A stretch of DNA of 64,000 bases, from assembly GCA_963851245.1 (NCBI GenBank), contig CAWKOH010000007.1, positions 248,001 through 312,000 of the forward strand, given 5' to 3'. Below are positions 53,754 through 61,482 of this stretch, piece by piece. How positions within the stretch are numbered: position 1 is the first letter of the stretch; each line of letters opens with the position of its first letter. The notes under the pieces were generated by a model. That model was not told the origin of the DNA. It did not search any database and worked only from the letters and a program-made list of their open reading frames with translations. The translations under genes were made by a program, and so were the position numbers. The stretch is from CAWKOH01 sp963851245. Its GTDB lineage: Bacteria; Actinomycetota; Acidimicrobiia; Acidimicrobiales; Palsa-688.

Positions 53754-54917
53754 GTGGCTGAGGTAGAGATCGGGAGAGGAAAGTCGGGACGGCGGGCTTA
53801 TGGATTCGACGACATCGCCATTGTTCCGAGCCGGCGGACGCGAGACCCTGAGGACGTCGACATCTCCTGGGAGATTGATGCCTTCCGCTTCGATCTTCCG
53901 CTCATGGCATCGGCGATGGACGGAGTCGTCAGCCCGTCGACAGCCATAGAGATCGGGCGGCTTGGGGGAGTCGGAGTGCTCAACCTCGAAGGCGTCTGGA
54001 CCCGTTACGACGATCCCGAGCCTTTGCTCGACGAGATCGCGCACCTGGACGTCGACAAGGCGACCGCCCGCATGCAACAGATCTACATGGAACCGATCAA
54101 GCCGGAACTGGTCACCCAGCGCATACGCGAGATCAAGGACGTCGGCGTGGTGTCCTGCGCCTCGCTCACCCCTCAGCGCACGGAGCAGTTCGCGCAGGCC
54201 CTGGTCGACGCCGAGCTGGACCTGTTCGTGATCCAGGGGACGGTCGTGTCGGCCGAGCACGTGTCCAAGACGAGCGAGCCGCTGAACCTGAAGCGCTTCA
54301 TCCGCGAGTTTGACATCCCGGTGATCGTGGGCGGCTGCGCCTCCTACCAGGCGGCTTTGCACCTCATGCGGACCGGTGCCGTGGGCGTACTCGTGGGGGT
54401 CGGCCCCGGCCACGCCTGCACCACCCGTGGCGTCCTCGGAATCGGCGTCCCGCAAGCGACGGCGATCGCGGACGCCAGGGCAGCTCGGGCCCAACACCTC
54501 GACGAGACAGGTGTCTACGTGCAGGTCATCGCCGACGGCGGTATGGGCACCGGCGGCGACATCGCCAAGGCGGTCGTGTGTGGAGCCGACGCCGTAATGA
54601 TCGGCTCGCCGCTCGCCGCCGCGGTCGAAGCGCCCGGCAGGGGCCATCACTGGGGCATGGCGACCTTCCACCCGACCCTGCCCAGGGGTGCCCGGGTGAA
54701 GACGGCCACCCGCGGCACTCTGCGCGAGATCCTGGTCGGCCCGGCCCACGAAAACGATGGTCGGCTCAACCTTTTCGGCGCCTTGCGGACCTCGATGGCA
54801 ACTTGCGGATACGAGTCGGTCAAGGAGTTCCAGAAGGCAGAAGTGATGGTGGCCCCCGCCCTGCAGACCGAGGGCAAGAACCTTCAGAGGTCACAGGGCA
54901 TCGGGATGGGCCATTAG
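53754..54917 (+). CDS. guaB3: GuaB3-type IMP dehydrogenase family protein
   Basis: 387 residues from GTG 53754 with GGGAG upstream. The IMPDH barrel without CBS domains: FDDIAIVPSRRTRDPEDVDI start, IADGGMGTGGDIAKAVVCGA, and catalytic Cys222 in GPGHACTTRGVLGIGVPQ. GuaB3 members studied elsewhere behave as GMP reductases rather than IMP dehydrogenases; which applies here cannot be read from sequence. 39 bp before guaA. Confidence 0.9.
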   Translation: MAEVEIGRGKSGRRAYGFDDIAIVPSRRTRDPEDVDISWEIDAFRFDLPLMASAMDGVVSPSTAIEIGRLGGVGVLNLEGVWTRYDDPEPLLDEIAHLDVDKATARMQQIYMEPIKPELVTQRIREIKDVGVVSCASLTPQRTEQFAQALVDAELDLFVIQGTVVSAEHVSKTSEPLNLKRFIREFDIPVIVGGCASYQAALHLMRTGAVGVLVGVGPGHACTTRGVLGIGVPQATAIADARAARAQHLDETGVYVQVIADGGMGTGGDIAKAVVCGADAVMIGSPLAAAVEAPGRGHHWGMATFHPTLPRGARVKTATRGTLREILVGPAHENDGRLNLFGALRTSMATCGYESVKEFQKAEVMVAPALQTEGKNLQRSQGIGMGH

Positions 54918-54956
54918 GCCCTGCGCCACTCAGCCCCACGCCGATCGGCCCACGCG

Positions 54957-56516
54957 TTGACCTCCCCCGACAGCACATCCAATCCGATCCTGGTCGTCGA
55001 CTTCGGCGCCCAGTATGCCCAGCTGATCGCCCGGCGGGTGCGAGAGGCCCACGTCTACAGCGAGATCGTGCCTCACTCCATCACCGCGGCTGAATTGGCG
55101 GCGCGCACACCGGCGGGGATCATCCTCTCCGGTGGGCCCAAGTCGGTCAACGTCCCCGGCGCGCCCGTGCTCGATCCCGCGGTGTACGAGATCGGGGTTC
55201 CGTTGCTGGGTATCTGCTACGGGGCCCAGCTGATCGCCCGTCAGTTCGGCGGGGTCGTGGACGGCGGCGGGCGGGGTGAATACGGCCGCACCAGTCTGTC
55301 GTTGACCTCGGCCGGTCCAGCTCCGTCGGTGCTCTTCGCGGCCGTGCCGCCGTCGTTCGACGTGTGGATGAGCCATTTCGACGCCATCTCCGAGGCTCCT
55401 CGCGGCTTTCGGGCCACGGCGTCGACTGCAGACGCGCCGGTCGCCGCCCTGGAGGATCCGGCCCGGGCTATCTATGGCGTCCAGTTCCATCCCGAGGTGG
55501 CCCACACCCACGGCGGTCAGGACATCCTCAAGGCCTTTCTGTACGACGTGTGCGGTTGCCGGCCGGCGTGGACGATGACCTCGGTTATCGAAGCGTCTGT
55601 GACTGCCATCCGCAAGCAGGTCGGGTCGGAGCGGGTCATCTGCGGCCTCTCCGGCGGCGTGGACTCAGCCGTGGCGGCCGCCCTCGTCCACAAAGCCGTC
55701 GGGTCTCAGCTCACCTGCGTCTTCGTCGACACAGGACTGCTCCGGGCCGGGGAGGCCGACCAAGTCGAGGCCACCTTCCGAGAGCAGTTCAACATCGATC
55801 TGGTTCACGTCAAAGCCGCCGACCGATTTCTGGGCGCTCTCGACGACATCGTCGACCCCGAGCGAAAGCGAAAGATCATCGGCGAGACGTTCATCCGGGT
55901 CTTCGAAGAGGCCGCCTCCGACCTGGGCGACGCCCGCTTTCTGGTGCAGGGCACCCTCTACCCTGACATCATCGAGTCCGGTACGAAGGACGCGGCCAAG
56001 ATCAAGTCGCATCACAACGTGGGCGGGCTTCCGGACGAGATGCAGTTCGAACTGGTCGAGCCTCTTCGCAACCTCTTCAAGGACGAGGTACGGGCGGTGG
56101 GCGAGGAGCTGGGGCTCCCGGAGGAGATCGTCTGGCGTCAGCCCTTCCCCGGTCCGGGCCTGGCCGTGCGCATCGTCGGGACTGTGACGACCGAGCGGGT
56201 TGGCATCCTTCAGGCTGCCGACGCCATCGTGACCGAGGAGATCCGCCGGGCCGGCCTCTACCGGGAGTTGTGGCAGAGTTTCGCCGTCCTGCCGGTTGTA
56301 CGCACCGTGGGTGTGATGGGCGACGAGCGGACCTACGCCCACCCGATCATCATCCGGGCCGTCACTTCGGACGACGCCATGACGGCCGACTGGGCTCGCC
56401 TGCCCTACGAGGTGCTAGAGCGACTGTCGAGCCGGATAATCAACGAGGTGCCCGGCGTGAACCGCGTCGCCTTCGACATCACCTCCAAGCCCCCCGGCAC
56501 CATCGAATGGGAGTGA
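54957..56516 (+). CDS. guaA: GMP synthase (glutamine-hydrolysing)
   Basis: 519 residues from TTG 54957. Class I amidotransferase domain with C87 (LLGICYGAQ), H178 and E180 (QFHPEV), then the ATP-pyrophosphatase P-loop ICGLSGGVDSAVAAAL and the dimerisation domain WRQPFPGPGLAVRI. Ends in KPPGTIEWE. Converts XMP to GMP. The last codons lie in the first copy of a 23-bp repeat. Confidence 0.97.
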   Translation: MTSPDSTSNPILVVDFGAQYAQLIARRVREAHVYSEIVPHSITAAELAARTPAGIILSGGPKSVNVPGAPVLDPAVYEIGVPLLGICYGAQLIARQFGGVVDGGGRGEYGRTSLSLTSAGPAPSVLFAAVPPSFDVWMSHFDAISEAPRGFRATASTADAPVAALEDPARAIYGVQFHPEVAHTHGGQDILKAFLYDVCGCRPAWTMTSVIEASVTAIRKQVGSERVICGLSGGVDSAVAAALVHKAVGSQLTCVFVDTGLLRAGEADQVEATFREQFNIDLVHVKAADRFLGALDDIVDPERKRKIIGETFIRVFEEAASDLGDARFLVQGTLYPDIIESGTKDAAKIKSHHNVGGLPDEMQFELVEPLRNLFKDEVRAVGEELGLPEEIVWRQPFPGPGLAVRIVGTVTTERVGILQAADAIVTEEIRRAGLYRELWQSFAVLPVVRTVGVMGDERTYAHPIIIRAVTSDDAMTADWARLPYEVLERLSSRIINEVPGVNRVAFDITSKPPGTIEWE

Positions 56517-56556
56517 TCAGCACCATCGAATGGGAGTGATCGGCACCATCGAATGG
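56496..56556 (+). repeat. 23-bp tandem repeat at the guaA 3' end
   Basis: The unit starting GGCACCATCGAATGGGAGTG occurs at 56496-56518 and 56519-56541 (one base differs) and partly at 56542-56556. The first copy encodes the final GTIEWE and stop of guaA; the others are untranslated. Looks like local duplication after the stop. Confidence 0.9.
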
Positions 56557-56591
56557 AGTAGCCCGGGGGCTATTTCGGCAGTGAGGCCGGG

Positions 56592-57959
56592 CTACGCCCG
56601 GGTCAGGCTACCTGAGGTCGACCCCCGCCGGGAGATGGCGTCGACCGTAACCGCAAAGAGCAGGACGCCGCCGGTGACGATGAACTCCCATTGAACCGCC
56701 AGCCCGAGAAGGTACATGCCGTTGTAGATGCCGCCGATCACGAGGCCCCCGAGCACTCCGTGGGCGGGCTTTCCCCGGCCTCCAAACAGTGAAGTGCCGC
56801 CGATGACGGCGGCCGCGACCGCGTACAGGACGTACTGTCCGCCGTTGACATTGTTCGACATCCCGCCCAGCAGGGAGGCGTACAGCAGTCCGCCGATGCC
56901 GGCTGTCAAGGCGCACAGAGCGAATGCCCACGTACGGACCATGGTGACGTTGACACCCGCTCGGCGGGCCGCCTCGGGGTTACCCCCGATGGCGTACACG
57001 TACCGTCCGTAGCGGGTTCGCTGGAGCAGGAACGTCCACGCCGCCAGCACCCCGAGGACGATGCCAACCACCCACGGGACACCTTCCAGCGTGCCGATGC
57101 GGGCCCGGTTCAGGTTGCATATGTACACCACCACCACACCGATAGCGGCGATGAAGACGATCTTGATGAGGGTCAGGCTCAGCGGCGGTGCGACCAGCCC
57201 GCTCCGGCGCCGGCGGTCATCGCGAAGGTAGATGAGTAGGCCGAGCGATCCGACAATGACCACCATGGAGATCCATCCCGCGAGGGGTGTGATATGTCCG
57301 TTCATGAGGTCGTAGAGGATCCGCAGGTTGGACGATCGGCCGTTGAGGCTGGGGTATCCGGAGAACGGCCCGTAGGCCAAAACGATGAGCAGGACACCGT
57401 TCCAGATGAGTAGGCCGGCGAGGGTGACGATGAACGAAGGCAGCCGTAGGCGCGTTATCAGCGATCCCTGTGCGAATCCGATGATCGCACACGCGAGGAG
57501 AGCGGCGAAGATGGCCGCCCACCACGGCCAGTCTGTGGTGACTGGCTGCACGAGTTGCACCGCGATGGCGCCGCCGAGCGGACCGACGTAACCGATCGAC
57601 AGGTCGATCTCACCCAACAAGAGGGCGAATACCTCGGCCATGGCGAGGACCATGAAGACGGCGCTTTGCTGAAAAAGGTTGACTAGATTCCCGGCCGAGA
57701 GGAAGACATGGTGGGGGCTGATCGCCTGGAAGACGATGACTATGGCGATCAACGCGAAGAGGACCGGGAGCATGCCGCTCTCGCCGCTCTTGATGCGCAG
57801 CCACAGGGCTTTCAGATATTCGGGAAGCGTCTGGGCGACAACTTCGGCGGGAACCAGGGCGGCGGCACGGCCCTCGGACGCCGCGGTCAAGTCCGGTAGG
57901 GGCTCGGCCTCTGGCGCTGATGTGCTGGTTAGACCGCGATCGGGTTCAGTCTGCGCCAC
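56592..57959 (-). CDS. Sugar ABC transporter permease (xylose/ribose type)
   Basis: About 455 residues from GTG 57959, which has GGAGGG at a good distance; ATG 57974 and GTG 58004 are longer options. After a 65-residue cytoplasmic N-terminus come about ten to twelve helices. FALLLGEIDLSIGYVGPLGG, YAIGGNPEAARRAGVN and GTSLFGGRGKPAHGVLGGL are the signatures of RbsC/XylH permeases. Overlaps the ATPase stop by 14 bp. Size and motifs favour XylH-like. Confidence 0.9.
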   Translation of the reverse strand: MAQTEPDRGLTSTSAPEAEPLPDLTAASEGRAAALVPAEVVAQTLPEYLKALWLRIKSGESGMLPVLFALIAIVIVFQAISPHHVFLSAGNLVNLFQQSAVFMVLAMAEVFALLLGEIDLSIGYVGPLGGAIAVQLVQPVTTDWPWWAAIFAALLACAIIGFAQGSLITRLRLPSFIVTLAGLLIWNGVLLIVLAYGPFSGYPSLNGRSSNLRILYDLMNGHITPLAGWISMVVIVGSLGLLIYLRDDRRRRSGLVAPPLSLTLIKIVFIAAIGVVVVYICNLNRARIGTLEGVPWVVGIVLGVLAAWTFLLQRTRYGRYVYAIGGNPEAARRAGVNVTMVRTWAFALCALTAGIGGLLYASLLGGMSNNVNGGQYVLYAVAAAVIGGTSLFGGRGKPAHGVLGGLVIGGIYNGMYLLGLAVQWEFIVTGGVLLFAVTVDAISRRGSTSGSLTRA

Positions 57960-58752
57960 GTTCGATCCCTCCATCGGCACTCGGTCGTCCCACTCCGGTG
58001 ACACCCAGGCCCCCGGTGGTCATGTACTCGACGACGCTCTGACGGTCGAACGATGACGTTTTGTCCTCCACCACCATCCTGCCCAGGTGCAGCACCGCTA
58101 TCCGGTCGGCTACTTCGAAGACGTCGTTGAGGTTGTGGGAGATCATCAAGACGGCCAGGCCGTGTTCGCGGAGGCGACCGATCAGGTCCAGCACCTGCGC
58201 GGTTTGGGTGACACCCAGGGCGGCCGTCGGCTCGTCCATGATCACCAGCTTGGAATTCCACATGACTGCCTTGGCGACGGCCACCGACTGCCGCTGGCCT
58301 CCCGACAGCGACCCGACCGGCTGGCGGATGGACCTCACCGTGGTCACGCGCAAGCCGGCGAGGGTCTCAGCGGCCGCCCGCTCCATGTCGTTCTCGTCCA
58401 GCAGGCGGTGGCGGAGCCGCTCCCGGCCCAGGAACATGTTCTGGACGATGTCCAGGTTGTCGGCCAGGGCCAGGTCCTGGTAGACGGTCTCGATGCCCAA
58501 AGCTGACGCGTCGCGGGCGTTGCGGATATGGACCGGTCGCCCGTCCCAGAAGAACCGGCCCCGGTCCGCCACGTAGATGCCCGAGATGCACTTGATCAGC
58601 ACCGACTTGCCGGCGCCATTGTCGCCGCACAACGCGGTGACTTCTCCGGCCGGCAGATCCAGGTTGACGTCGGTCAGGGCCTGGACGGCTCCGAAGCTCT
58701 TGTAAACACCTTGAACTTTGAGGAGGGGCTCGGCCCCGTTCGTCTCGGGCAT
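57946..58752 (-). CDS. Sugar ABC transporter ATP-binding protein (single domain)
   Basis: 268 residues. Walker A CGDNGAGKSVLIK, Q-loop TVYQDLALADNL, signature SLSGGQRQSVAVAKA, Walker B LVIMDEPTAALG, switch His in MISHNLNDV. Only one nucleotide-binding domain, unlike the double-domain RbsA/XylG; it must dimerise (FrcA-like arrangement). Central gene of the importer. Confidence 0.92.
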   Translation of the reverse strand: MPETNGAEPLLKVQGVYKSFGAVQALTDVNLDLPAGEVTALCGDNGAGKSVLIKCISGIYVADRGRFFWDGRPVHIRNARDASALGIETVYQDLALADNLDIVQNMFLGRERLRHRLLDENDMERAAAETLAGLRVTTVRSIRQPVGSLSGGQRQSVAVAKAVMWNSKLVIMDEPTAALGVTQTAQVLDLIGRLREHGLAVLMISHNLNDVFEVADRIAVLHLGRMVVEDKTSSFDRQSVVEYMTTGGLGVTGVGRPSADGGIERGAD

Positions 58753-58797
58753 CTCGTCACCTTCGTGGTTTCGTGACTCTACGTCATAGCCCGTACG

Positions 58798-58846
58798 CGA
58801 CGCCGGACCGCCGCCCCATTAGGCAGCGACGGTCCGGCTGGCGTCG
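58798..58846 (-). promoter_or_regulatory. Hairpin between binding-protein and ATPase genes
   Basis: CGACGCC-GGACCG (58798-58810) pairs with CGGTCC (58830-58835) and GGCGTCG (58840-58846), 13 bp with a 4-nt bulge. Such intercistronic hairpins commonly stabilise the upstream binding-protein message or attenuate the downstream genes; no T-run is seen. Confidence 0.55.
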
Positions 58847-58858
58847 GCGCAGGAGAGA

Positions 58859-60136
58859 CTACGGGGTGATGCCGGCGGCGGTGCAGAGACCGGTGCCGAC
58901 GGCCTGACACAACGCCGTGGCCGAGATGAACTGGTCCTTGATCACGGTGGCGTTCATGTTCGCCTCAGTCACCCAGGTCGGGGTCAGCAGGGACGCGGGC
59001 TGCGTCTGACCGGACACGTTCTTCGGTGGCACCGTTGTGCTGTTGACCAATCCCGCCGGCGGTGTCTGGCCGGCCCGAAGGATCGTAGCCAGAGCGACCG
59101 TGTCCTGGGTCTCCAGATATATCGGCTTGTACACCGATCCGCACTGGTAGCCCTGGAGGATGTACTCCATGCCCTGAAGGGTTGCATCCTGGCCGGTGGT
59201 GGGCACCTTCTTCGGACCGACCCCCTTGGTCTTCAGGTATTGGATAACCACGTTGGACAGGCCGTCATTGGCCTCGACGGTGGCGTTGATATTGGGGTGA
59301 GCGGTGTACTGCTGCTGGAAGATCGTGGCACCGGTGGAGTTCGTCCAACCGGGAGTGATCTGCTCGCCGACCAGCACCCAACCCTTGCTGTTTGTCGTTC
59401 CAGCCGGCAGCGGCGTCGACTGCTTCCCCCAGATGACGGAGTTGTAGCCATCGGCGAACGAGACGGCGTTCGGGTCGGTGTCCTCACCGCCTGAGAGCTC
59501 GAAGACCTCCGGATGGGCCACATTCCAGGCGGCTACGCACGACTCGAAGCCGGACCCTATGAGCTGGCCCACCGTCAGGTTGTTGAAGCTGACGTAGTAG
59601 GTATCCGTGCCCGTGAAGGTGGCCCGGTCGTAGCTGATGACCTTGACCCCGTGGGACGCGGCGTAGGCCTGGATCTGGGAGCCGACCGTGCTGTCGAGCG
59701 GATCGAAGACCAGTATTGTGGCTCCCGAGGTGATGTCGGCCTGGGCGAGGGAGAGCTCAGTGGCGTCAACCCCTTGGGCGTTGTCGATCTTGTATTGGGA
59801 CGAGGTGTACCCGGCCGCCTGGAATGCCTTCTTGAAGTACGGGGCGTCGAAGTCGACATACCGCGTGGACGAAGTCGTATCAGGCAGGATGACCCCTACC
59901 ATTCCCTTCCCGGCTGCGGTTAGCCCGGTGAACTGGCTCATCTCGGAGAAGCTGCTGTTGAACGACGAAGTGCTCAGACCGGGTGGAACGGTCGCGGGAG
60001 CTGCCGTCGTGCTCGATGACGGTGCTGTCGTCGTGTTGGATGTCGTCTTCTTCGAAGAGGAAGAACACGCCGCCCCGACCAGGGTCAGCGTTACGACCAG
60101 TGCTATGCCTCCCGTACGCAATCTTCTGTTCAGCAC
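58859..60136 (-). CDS. Sugar ABC transporter substrate-binding lipoprotein
   Basis: 425 residues from GTG 60136 with GGAGAG upstream. Signal peptide and lipobox VGAAC (C24) followed by a Ser/Thr linker. The periplasmic-binding type-1 fold includes VGVILPDTTSSTRYVDFDAP and SHGVKVISYDRATFTG, as in XylF-like xylose-binding proteins, then ATVEANDGLSNVVIQYL. Probably binds a pentose or related sugar. First gene of the importer. Confidence 0.9.
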   Translation of the reverse strand: MLNRRLRTGGIALVVTLTLVGAACSSSSKKTTSNTTTAPSSSTTAAPATVPPGLSTSSFNSSFSEMSQFTGLTAAGKGMVGVILPDTTSSTRYVDFDAPYFKKAFQAAGYTSSQYKIDNAQGVDATELSLAQADITSGATILVFDPLDSTVGSQIQAYAASHGVKVISYDRATFTGTDTYYVSFNNLTVGQLIGSGFESCVAAWNVAHPEVFELSGGEDTDPNAVSFADGYNSVIWGKQSTPLPAGTTNSKGWVLVGEQITPGWTNSTGATIFQQQYTAHPNINATVEANDGLSNVVIQYLKTKGVGPKKVPTTGQDATLQGMEYILQGYQCGSVYKPIYLETQDTVALATILRAGQTPPAGLVNSTTVPPKNVSGQTQPASLLTPTWVTEANMNATVIKDQFISATALCQAVGTGLCTAAGITP

Positions 60137-60241
60137 GTCGTCTCTCCATCTGTATCGATTCTTCGCTTAGGCACGTCGGTATCTCCTCGTTCTCGGCGCC
60201 TCTGGCGTTCGTCGCCTTCTGGCGATGGTCCTTGTTCCGTT

Positions 60242-60261
60242 CCGTCCGGAGGTCCGGACGG
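60242..60261. promoter_or_regulatory. 20-bp palindrome upstream of the sugar importer
   Basis: CCGTCCGGA (60242-60250) and TCCGGACGG (60253-60261) are perfect 9-bp arms around GG. With only two central bases it is better suited to a dimeric repressor than to an RNA hairpin. It lies 105 bp before the binding-protein start, in the untranslated region. Confidence 0.55.
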
Positions 60262-60330
60262 TTTGCTCATCGTGATGTCTCGCCTTATTCCCCCCTAGAG
60301 CCGAAAGTCCCTATAGCTCCGATAGCAGCA

Positions 60331-60343
60331 TGACGCTACGTCA
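60331..60343. promoter_or_regulatory. 13-bp palindrome at the likely importer promoter
   Basis: TGACG-CTA-CGTCA, a perfect inverted repeat, overlaps a minus-strand TTGACG (60344-60339) that could be a -35. A weaker CGAAC/GTTCG pair lies at 60373-60388. The 278 bp from 60137 to 60414 hold these sites and no gene. Confidence 0.4.
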
Positions 60344-60414
60344 AGACTGAGAAAGAGTGCTGGAATTATGTACGAACGGAACAGTTCGATCGACGGTGAG
60401 GCCCTTAAAAGCGC

Positions 60415-61332
60415 TCAATCCCGCCGGCCCCGCATGTCGGCGTTGGGTGCCGCGCGGGCCACCAGGTCGGGGATGACCTCACCCAGTTCGGCCGGATCCC
60501 ACCGTCCATCCTTGTCCACTACCGGGCCTTCGACCCAGCCCTCGGCGACGCTGATGTGGCCGCCCACCACGTTGAACACCCGGCCGGTGACGCCGCTCGA
60601 TTGCTCGCTGCCGAGCCAGACCACGAGGGGGGCGATGTTTTCCGGCGCGAGAGCGTTCCACTCATCAGGCGGCCGCTCGGCGGCCCGCTGGCCCATCGAG
60701 AGGCTCTCGGTCATACGGGTAAGCGCGGCTGGAGCGATGGCGTTCACAGTCACCCCATAGCGGCCCACCTCCATGGCCGCGATCACGGTAAAGGAGGCAA
60801 TCCCGGCCTTGGCGGCTCCGTAGTTGGTCTGTCCCACGTTGCCGTAGATACCCGATGGGGACGTCGTGTTGATGATGCGAGCCACGTTGGTTTCACCGGC
60901 CTTCGACTGGTCGCGCCAGTACTCGAGGGCCGCCCGGCTGGGCGCGTAGGTGCCGCGCAGGTGGACGCGGACCACGGCGTCCCACTCCTCGGGGGACATG
61001 TTCACGAGCATGCGGTCGCGGAGGATGCCAGCGTTGTTGACTAGTACATCCAGTCGCCCGAAAGCGTCGATGGCCGACCTCACCATCTTGGTAGCACCGT
61101 CGAAGTCGGACACATCCTCGCCGTTGGCTATGGCCTCACCGCCCATAGCCCTTATCTCGTCAACGACCTCACCGGCCGGCCCGGTCGAGCTACCGGTCCC
61201 GTCCATCTCGCCTCCCAGGTCGTTGACCACGACCCTGGCGCCCTGGCGGGCGAACTCGAGGGCGTAGCCCCGGCCGATTCCCCTGGCGGCGCCCGTGATC
61301 AGCACTACCCGGCCCTCGCAGATTCCGCTCAT
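60415..61332 (-). CDS. Short-chain dehydrogenase/reductase
   Basis: 305 residues from ATG 61332. Cofactor loop LITGAARGIGRGYALEFA, NNAGILRDRM, catalytic Ser in INTTSPSGIYG and YGAAKAG (Tyr-x3-Lys). VVVNDLGGEMDGTGSSTG resembles the peroxisomal multifunctional-enzyme (HSD17B4-like) subgroup that oxidises 3-hydroxyacyl-CoA, which suggests, but does not prove, a lipid or steroid substrate. Divergent from pcrA. Confidence 0.88.
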   Translation of the reverse strand: MSGICEGRVVLITGAARGIGRGYALEFARQGARVVVNDLGGEMDGTGSSTGPAGEVVDEIRAMGGEAIANGEDVSDFDGATKMVRSAIDAFGRLDVLVNNAGILRDRMLVNMSPEEWDAVVRVHLRGTYAPSRAALEYWRDQSKAGETNVARIINTTSPSGIYGNVGQTNYGAAKAGIASFTVIAAMEVGRYGVTVNAIAPAALTRMTESLSMGQRAAERPPDEWNALAPENIAPLVVWLGSEQSSGVTGRVFNVVGGHISVAEGWVEGPVVDKDGRWDPAELGEVIPDLVARAAPNADMRGRRD

Positions 61333-61482
61333 TCTCTGTGTTTCCCCTCGTGGGCTCGATCCTTGTCACAGACACTCTGCCACCAGCCGCCCTTCCCTTG
61401 CCCATCTGGATCGGGCCGGGTCGGGCACGCGGCGGCGGCAACCGCGAGGGGGTCTCAGCCAGGCGGTACCGTGGATCTGGCC

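Noticed and set aside
56496..56556. Possible phage attachment site at the guaA end
   Set aside because: guaA 3' ends do serve as integration sites in some bacteria, but there is no integrase or foreign-looking DNA next to it, and the copies are directly adjacent.
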